From Parachlamydiaceae bacterium (GTDB taxonomy: Bacteria > Chlamydiota > Chlamydiia > Chlamydiales > Parachlamydiaceae), in contig PLSG01000291.1 in the NCBI GenBank assembly GCA_003164155.1, forward strand, positions 5,763 to 25,557: 19,795 bases of DNA, in the 5' to 3' direction. The position numbers and the translations under genes were made by a program. This document shows, one piece after another, positions 15,701 through 19,795 of this stretch (positions are counted from its first letter, which is position 1; every line of letters starts with the position of its first letter). The notes below the pieces were generated by a model, which searched no databases, had not been told where the DNA came from, and saw only the letters and a program-made list of their open reading frames with translations.

Positions 15701-18700
15701 TGAAATGATAGCAGTTCCCTCTCTCCATCCCTTTTTTCCATAAGTGGCTCCACTGCCAAAGAGAAAATTTGACATGATGCGAAAATCAGGTCTAAATCTT
15801 CATCTTCCACAGGTTTCTTTTCAGCGTGATAAAGACCTATTAGCTGCTTGACCATTCCAAGAATCCGTGAAAAAGTATCTGCATCTGATAATGCAACCAT
15901 CAATCGCTTATTATAGGCTTGGATAAACAAAGAGCAGGCCTTTTTTACATCGGAGGGAAGCAGATGTTTTGCTTGAACAGCTGTTAAAAGCATTTTTTCC
16001 GCGCAGTTAAAATGCACAGGTCTTCCTCCGCTGACAATTGCGGCTATGGCACCTAGCAAACTTTCGCGGATTTTGCTTCTAAAGGCCTCCTGGGAAGATG
16101 CTTTAGAAGGATCTTTGGGGATTTCTAAAGAATGCACAGTCTTTTTTAGCATCTGTATCAAAGTCTCTGCTACGCGCTCCCAATGGCCGGAAAAACTTTT
16201 AAGCGTATCCTCAGATTTAAATATGGCCATCAAAAGCTCTGCACTGATCGATGTACAATGCGCCAGTTGAAACTCGGTCAGAGTCTTAAAAGTATCGGCA
16301 ATCAAGCGCTGGTTTTCTGTCCACACAGCGCAAGCGCGCAAGAGATAGTCTTTATGCTTAGATCCAAGATGTCTTTTAACAAGAAAAAGAGCCAGGTTCC
16401 ACAGGTGTTCCTTATCCATATGGGCTTGTGCGCCCTTCAAAAACTCCTGAGCCCAAGCCAAGCACAGGCGGGCCACTACCGGAATAAAGCGATAAAGTAG
16501 CTGTGAGCTCTGTTTTTTAAAGTCGCGCAAACTGGTTTGCCCCATCTTTTGCAGTTCCATGAGATCCCTTTGCTTCAGCTCTTCGTCTGCCTGGGGCGCA
16601 GCGGCGTAAATCGCCGCAAATTCCGTCAGCGCTTTGGGGAGAGCCAGAGCGGCATCTGCACCCTCCAAGGCAAATAAAACACGTCTTAAGGAGCGCTCTA
16701 GAGCACCCCGTGGCCATGCCGTGGCTTCCGGTTGACCTAACTGCGCGGCGACGGAAGAAGCCATTTTCTGGAAGCTTTCCTGCACTTCTTTGTATGCTGG
16801 ATCTTCAGCGAGCAGGCAAAGGCGATCCGCAAAATGCAGCAAAGGAGCATGAAAACTCTTATGCGGTACTTGCGAGGCAAGCAGATGGACAATATGCCTG
16901 AGAATAAAATCGTAGAAATAGCGAGATTTTTTTCCGAAATTATCCAGCTGCCGCTGAAGTAAGGCATCGAGCCTTTCCCAGACGCTCTGCCTTACAGGCG
17001 AATCGGGAAGATGGGCTTTGACAATCTGCTCCACGCACCTATAAGCCAACCGCAAGAGCTCTTTATCCCCCGTTTTATCGGCGATTTTAAGCCCTTCAAT
17101 ATAGAGATCTGTATGCCACCGATTTGTTTCGGCAGTGGAAAGCTCCCTTAAGAGGGAAGGAAAGCGCTCCTGTAAGAGCAAAAAGGTTTGAAACAGGTTA
17201 CGGCTATGGATTCCTTGCGCAGTTTCAGGGCTAAAATCAGCGCGCGTGGATTCTGGAGGCGACAAAGAACTGCGCATGATGGCCAAAGCCGTATTCATCA
17301 GAGCTTTATGGCATAAAGCGCTCTCTCCAGCCCAGCCCAACAGATTATGCAAGAACTTATAAGCCAGGCTGAGGGGCAGAGAAGAGGCTTCGAACGTCTT
17401 TTGCAAAAAGAAAAGCAAAGCCAGCTGGTGGCTCACTTGAGGTTTACACGTAAATAGGCCGCTGGCATCCACTCTTTTTATGAGCGCTGGCCCCCATGCG
17501 GGGAAAATCTCCGCGAGTGCCATAGCTTCGATGAAGAGAAAAAGAAAAGCCTGCTGGGATTCCTTGGAAAAAGCCCCTAAGCCATCTGCCAGCAGATAGA
17601 CTTGAAAAATAGTGGAAATGGCAGCCACATCCCGCCTTTCCCTAGATTTGGCCAACATCACCTGCAAGGCGCCATCAATATCTTCGGTCAATTTTGCAGA
17701 GAGGGAGAAGAGCTGGCCCGTTTTCTCCTCAGATTTTGCGGAAAGCTCTTTGCTTTCACCTTCATCAGATACCTCCGCAGGGACTTTTAGCATAACGGAC
17801 GCTTTGGCCAAGCGCGCATGGCATAGCTTTTCATCTTCAAAGCTATCCAGGCAAGCCATGAGCCCCTTGACAAATTCAAAAGCCCTTTTTGCACCCAAAG
17901 CCCGCAGTTCATCGACATGTCGCTGCAAGCGGCTTTTAGCTAATCTAAGAGCAAGCGAAAAAGGTTCAACTCCAGGACAGGGATTTTCGGCGAAATGCGC
18001 CACAGCAAAAGCATAAAAATTGCGCGCGCAGTCCCTGTCTTTAAATTGCTCTTCACAAATAGATGTCAAAGGAGGCTTATCAAAGCTTGCACAAAGTAAA
18101 CTCAAGGCTTTGGCTTGCCCATCCTTATTGAAGGGAAGGCATTTCAAGCTTCTGAATAGACCAGAGAGATAATAGGCATCGCGCAGAGTAGGGCAGAGCT
18201 TGAACATGGCCGACAAACTAGTAATGAAGGCGATGGCGACTTTTTCAGGAGAATGCTCAAGGTACAAGTAATGCGTGCCGCCGGCATGTGCAAAAGACAT
18301 ATGCGTGCTAGGCAAGCCACCCATGTAGGGCTTAGTTGTACTGGCAGGTGCATAAGCGGTAATGCCCCCTTCACCTGACAGCCATTGGCACAAAAGCATG
18401 CCGCGCATGACCGCTAAGAAATGCTCGCCCACATCTGTATTTTTGTGCTTTTCTAAAAGCTTAGCCATATAAACAAATTCTTTGCCAAACTCCTGGGCAT
18501 TATTTATCCAGACTGAAGCTAGCGTGCGCACGTAGGCGTGCCTGTCTTTTAAGCCATTGAGTATGGCCAAAAAGTTCAGAAAATCGAATAATTTGGGCAG
18601 CCCATTTTTCCCATAGTGATTGTTAATGTGACTGGCGAGCCCCTTGGCAAAGACTTCCTGGCGAATATCCTCTCCTGGTTGCAGCAACTGCCTTAGGGCA

Positions 18701-19560
18701 ACCTCCAAGGTTTCACGATCAATAGAAAATCCCTGAGTGAGCCGATGCACCATGCGGTAGATCAGCCCCACAGTGCTTTCAGGAGATTTGACCACAAATT
18801 TTCGATTGTGGAGATTATCAACTGCAGCGTGAAATTCACGGGCATTTGCCCATCCTCCTCCCACTTTGACGCACCACACGGCGCATGAATACAGTCCTAC
18901 CAGAAAACTGTCCGACGTCGACACATTTTGACGAAATTTTTTATAGATGAATTTGAGTTCAATGCCACCAAGACCATAAAAAGCGCTTAGGTCTTGGCTC
19001 TCTTCGATCAACTTCTTGCGGTACAGGTACACATCTTCAATTGTCTTGAAAGAAAGGGTTATATTATGGCTGACATATAAAAATGCGCCAATGGCAGCTA
19101 CCACGGCCTTTTTTATACTCCCGAAGTCGGCTTTTTTAATGTAGTAGCAAAGGTCTACATCGGCATAATCTGGACCTCCCATGAGATAACTGGCCGCTCC
19201 GCCAGAGATATAAGGAGTCATTTTACTAGGAGCCATTTCACTATCCGAAGTCTCACTGCCACAGGGCATGCCCTGTTTTTCTAGCTCGAGCTTCAATTGC
19301 TGGCATAGCTCAAACGCCGAAAAAGAAAGTGTCGGAAAAATTATGGTTTCTGTGGCCGTCGTCCAATGGGTGCACTTGGGGACCAGGGGATATTTCCTGG
19401 CAGCCACAGTTTGCAAAAGCTTATGTTGTGTTTCGGAAAGACCTTGGCAGAAAGGCTGATCTTTCTCGGCCTTTTCAAAGCTTTCCTTTACATCGACCTC
19501 TGCATGAGAAATACCTAACGAGTGTGAGGCGGACGTTGAGGCAGACAGCGGTGTAGACAT
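12727..19560 (-). CDS. Giant protein (2277 aa) with FAM46/TENT5-like nucleotidyltransferase domain and helical repeats
   Basis: ATG at 19560 has AGG nine bases upstream on the minus strand. Residues 118-280 follow the FAM46/TENT5 (non-canonical poly(A) polymerase) pattern in order: SGGAASYLM (helical turn, 119-127), DYADVDLCYY with Asp134 and Asp136, GIELKFIYKKFR with Glu201, STSDSFLVGL, then AVDNLHNRKF...VGLIYRMVHRLTQGF. The three acids expected for metal-dependent NTP transfer are all present. From about 300 to 2200 the protein is Leu/Ala/Glu-rich and looks helical throughout, probably an alpha-solenoid scaffold, with no clear membrane segment. The C-terminal 60 residues hold KEEA repeats and a Ser-rich tail. 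It may act on RNA, perhaps of the host. The long frame is undamaged, in contrast to the PKS locus. An upstream F-box-like frame may be its true N-terminus. The family call is from memory of motifs, not a search. Confidence 0.8.
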   Translation of the reverse strand: MSTPLSASTSASHSLGISHAEVDVKESFEKAEKDQPFCQGLSETQHKLLQTVAARKYPLVPKCTHWTTATETIIFPTLSFSAFELCQQLKLELEKQGMPCGSETSDSEMAPSKMTPYISGGAASYLMGGPDYADVDLCYYIKKADFGSIKKAVVAAIGAFLYVSHNITLSFKTIEDVYLYRKKLIEESQDLSAFYGLGGIELKFIYKKFRQNVSTSDSFLVGLYSCAVWCVKVGGGWANAREFHAAVDNLHNRKFVVKSPESTVGLIYRMVHRLTQGFSIDRETLEVALRQLLQPGEDIRQEVFAKGLASHINNHYGKNGLPKLFDFLNFLAILNGLKDRHAYVRTLASVWINNAQEFGKEFVYMAKLLEKHKNTDVGEHFLAVMRGMLLCQWLSGEGGITAYAPASTTKPYMGGLPSTHMSFAHAGGTHYLYLEHSPEKVAIAFITSLSAMFKLCPTLRDAYYLSGLFRSLKCLPFNKDGQAKALSLLCASFDKPPLTSICEEQFKDRDCARNFYAFAVAHFAENPCPGVEPFSLALRLAKSRLQRHVDELRALGAKRAFEFVKGLMACLDSFEDEKLCHARLAKASVMLKVPAEVSDEGESKELSAKSEEKTGQLFSLSAKLTEDIDGALQVMLAKSRERRDVAAISTIFQVYLLADGLGAFSKESQQAFLFLFIEAMALAEIFPAWGPALIKRVDASGLFTCKPQVSHQLALLFFLQKTFEASSLPLSLAYKFLHNLLGWAGESALCHKALMNTALAIMRSSLSPPESTRADFSPETAQGIHSRNLFQTFLLLQERFPSLLRELSTAETNRWHTDLYIEGLKIADKTGDKELLRLAYRCVEQIVKAHLPDSPVRQSVWERLDALLQRQLDNFGKKSRYFYDFILRHIVHLLASQVPHKSFHAPLLHFADRLCLLAEDPAYKEVQESFQKMASSVAAQLGQPEATAWPRGALERSLRRVLFALEGADAALALPKALTEFAAIYAAAPQADEELKQRDLMELQKMGQTSLRDFKKQSSQLLYRFIPVVARLCLAWAQEFLKGAQAHMDKEHLWNLALFLVKRHLGSKHKDYLLRACAVWTENQRLIADTFKTLTEFQLAHCTSISAELLMAIFKSEDTLKSFSGHWERVAETLIQMLKKTVHSLEIPKDPSKASSQEAFRSKIRESLLGAIAAIVSGGRPVHFNCAEKMLLTAVQAKHLLPSDVKKACSLFIQAYNKRLMVALSDADTFSRILGMVKQLIGLYHAEKKPVEDEDLDLIFASCQIFSLAVEPLMEKRDGERELLSFHTLFALFISEKEKARGAWTREIIDLAKILITYLGHSKSGTNSLLALQIGHSMAVSASFTAEVWTLEAEIFFSKLVSICLVQQKSASSSIALLVDILEKLLEKELLQSYTSKGLLALSHMLIHADQMHSWELNLKILHLSENVEHEEYLCLLQILFQKLSMGIEKTQNIKPIELLCKRYITSDVFHAPVYLQLMEMLAKFSPAVQAKCFRLMTTILAPSVVYKDRLGSGAKPLHPHMVFMLIQMEVCLLRYMESLQLSKLAGPDKLPLACADFALKEENWMHAHFIKRHAAPEIIEQLSNEMQGLLPSSFAQIDASLFQILTTLPLASAFERLVKFILGKKVADCKKAHLDVFQIFCSLSAEAKMQVMQTSLLDLLNAEANKHGFVFESEEGLAIFSFLNALCHEELGDARWDILERALVFFGKPRLPWMIVKKLPGNSITEHRSPARDSIFLKIVPYLHLQISCLIPHVSRLAAPAHSYASIELVQALSKQILEISSHGSERSDLESLMLVKLDYFAKWVFSLTMDRHEEISEAVHNFALYLPDYAKLSKVQGVEVLCFIAEKLFASTPRWAGALLYLFRRASTVKLFTALPTKEAQIKADSAEMMMHLGLFSMLAAHKFTSNFTDLLEVFQTLIDILIPHCRRNVCLQETLGLHRVLSASAMCYALVNHNTRGFKVLYQSFSDILCGQSAHAAVISMEFIKNVIYELMHIPAMFYHCHQIIRRETGSVIDSEPLLALALLEMKALAQDLPALSKCLESLLAHLPEPRQNQLLATLQHVIFALDLGAYKSASIQDVTVACQVQGLCMYTFLRIPKLKEKSAEVDALFSGDIKKCLLKTPDGAARAHLLRVFDILQTPWTKEAIGDALKPFPMDSIPMPPERRRCPSCPDLALSDIPNFGASTKYSSHLRVLLERFSLAFPGLKEIAARYMQAASSKEEASGKEEAFGKEEASRPLKSRLQLGYMCPYVSRPHRHQDSSSDRKESSSSSTLI
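12848..12903 (-). repeat. Short tandem repeat coding for KEEASG/KEEAFG/KEEAS
   Basis: Near the 3' end of the giant gene an 18-base unit occurs about three times, encoding SKEEASGKEEAFGKEEAS. Such repeats change in number easily. The encoded stretch is charged and probably a flexible linker before the Ser-rich C-terminus. Confidence 0.7.
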
Positions 19561-19736
19561 AGAGAACCTGTATAATTGGTCAGCCCCCCCCCCGGAGGAA
19601 CGGAGGGGGATCTGACAAAATGTAATTTTGCAAGTTGCTCGTACACTGTTAAGGTAGAATTTACAGATTTAACCTGCGTCAAAGTTTCGGGGTTGAGCGA
19701 TCGCAAATAGGTCAATATCAGAAGATATGGATCCAT
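19515..19736 (-). CDS. F-box-like N-terminal reading frame, separated from the giant gene by a G10 tract
   Basis: From ATG 19736-19734 the frame reads MDPYLLILTYLRSLNPETLT, then QVKSVNSTLTVYEQLAKLHF. The spacing of Leu, Pro and Val fits an F-box (L...IL.YL....L.....V....). After VRSPSVPPGGG it runs through ten G residues and becomes meaningless (LTNYTGSLCL...), stopping at 19515. With eleven G the frame would go on as ADQLYRFS-MSTPLS, entering the 2277-aa frame without a stop and adding 59 residues. The frame is therefore best seen as the start of the giant gene in an off or misread state. F-box domains recruit host ubiquitin ligase and are known in amoeba-associated bacteria. The match is weak by nature, since F-boxes are short. 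The start has only a poor ribosome binding site. Confidence 0.5.
   Translation of the reverse strand: MDPYLLILTYLRSLNPETLTQVKSVNSTLTVYEQLAKLHFVRSPSVPPGGGLTNYTGSLCLHRCLPQRPPHTR
19579..19616. promoter_or_regulatory. Homopolymer tract (C10/G10) within a hairpin, upstream of the giant gene
   Basis: Plus strand GTCAG-C10-GGAGGAAC-GGAGGGGGAT-CTGAC forms a stem: GTCAG pairs with CTGAC and most of the C tract (19584-19593) with the G-rich arm, around the loop GGAGGAAC. It lies 20-56 bases before the ATG at 19560 on the minus strand. Slippage in the tract would change the frame of the F-box-like segment. The hairpin could also affect translation or cause sequencing error. Confidence 0.6.
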
Positions 19737-19746
19737 TTGCAATCGT

Positions 19747-19765
19747 TCAAACCCGGGGCTTGAAC
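19747..19765. repeat. Inverted repeat TTCAAACCCGGGGCTTGAA
   Basis: TTCAA/TTGAA ends and CCC/GGG inner arms form a near-perfect palindrome about 11 bases before the F-box-like start on the minus strand. It could be an operator or part of the dispersed repeat that begins at its edge; nothing here decides between these. Confidence 0.4.
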
Positions 19766-19795
19766 CTTACCATTACCCATATCTTTTGCATTCAC
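19765..19795. repeat. Second copy of the dispersed repeat, cut by the window edge
   Basis: These 31 bases match 12617-12647 with three mismatches, including CATTACCCATATCTTTT without any mismatch (12623-12639 and 19771-19787). The rest of the copy lies outside the window. Confidence 0.75.

Noticed and set aside
14822..18016. Many 60-130 residue plus-strand frames under the giant gene
   Set aside because: They are shadows of the 2277-aa minus-strand frame, which is continuous and has a domain match.
19747..19770. GGTTCAAGCCC on the minus strand, resembling a tRNA T-arm
   Set aside because: It is part of a palindrome and no acceptor stem, D-arm or anticodon arm can be folded around it.
1..19795. 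CRISPR array, prophage or insertion sequence with transposase
   Set aside because: No spaced direct repeats of CRISPR type, no phage structural genes and no transposase were found; only palindromic elements without coding capacity are present.

Overview
The window reads as accessory DNA from an intracellular, probably amoeba-associated bacterium. A chlamydia-like (Parachlamydiales-type) or Legionella-like symbiont is the best guess. This rests on indirect signs: eukaryote-style domains (a FAM46/TENT5-like nucleotidyltransferase, an F-box-like segment, a Ser/Thr kinase), many gene remnants and many palindromic intergenic elements. There is no rRNA, tRNA or other taxonomic marker here, so the assignment is inference.

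Layout. Positions 1-555 (minus) hold the start of an unrecognised gene cut by the window edge, with a small remnant at 658-819. Positions 1042-7206 are a ruined modular polyketide synthase (PKS) locus. A first PKS has a recurrent N-terminal module, a KS whose active-site Cys is Thr, an AT missing its middle, and an ACP split by a one-base shift at a T6 run. A second KS stops just after its active site and runs, out of frame, into a terminal thioester reductase (TR) domain that carries an in-frame TAA. A 10-residue KS ghost, a second PKS start joined to half a DH domain, and a third PKS start with a stop at codon 5 follow. Positions 7286-7903 are a broken PAP2-type membrane phosphatase gene. 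Positions 7919-9757 encode an intact HAD-phosphatase/GT28-like glycosyltransferase fusion. A 167-bp fold-back element (10036-10202) lies beside an intact SDR gene (10213-11052, minus). A Ser/Thr kinase C-lobe follows at 11641-12477, with its upstream part apparently in another frame. A 125-bp hairpin-rich element (12571-12699) separates it from a 2277-aa gene on the minus strand (12727-19560).

How the genes may fit together. PKS modules ending in a reductive TR domain, with a PAP2-type phosphatase, a lipid-type glycosyltransferase and an SDR, match the logic of a pathway for a polyketide- or fatty-alcohol-derived glycolipid. Heterocyst glycolipid loci are a known analogue. Here the PKS part has decayed while the glycosyltransferase and SDR genes remain open.

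The most novel item is the 2277-aa protein. Residues 118-280 match the FAM46/TENT5 non-canonical poly(A) polymerase pattern, including the GGAAS turn, DxD and the ELKF acid. About 2000 residues of probable helical repeat follow. A 10-G tract just upstream separates it from an F-box-like reading frame. One extra G would fuse the two without a stop (59 extra residues), so this may be a phase-variable switch or a homopolymer assembly error. Copies of the same palindromic repeat lie on both sides of this gene.
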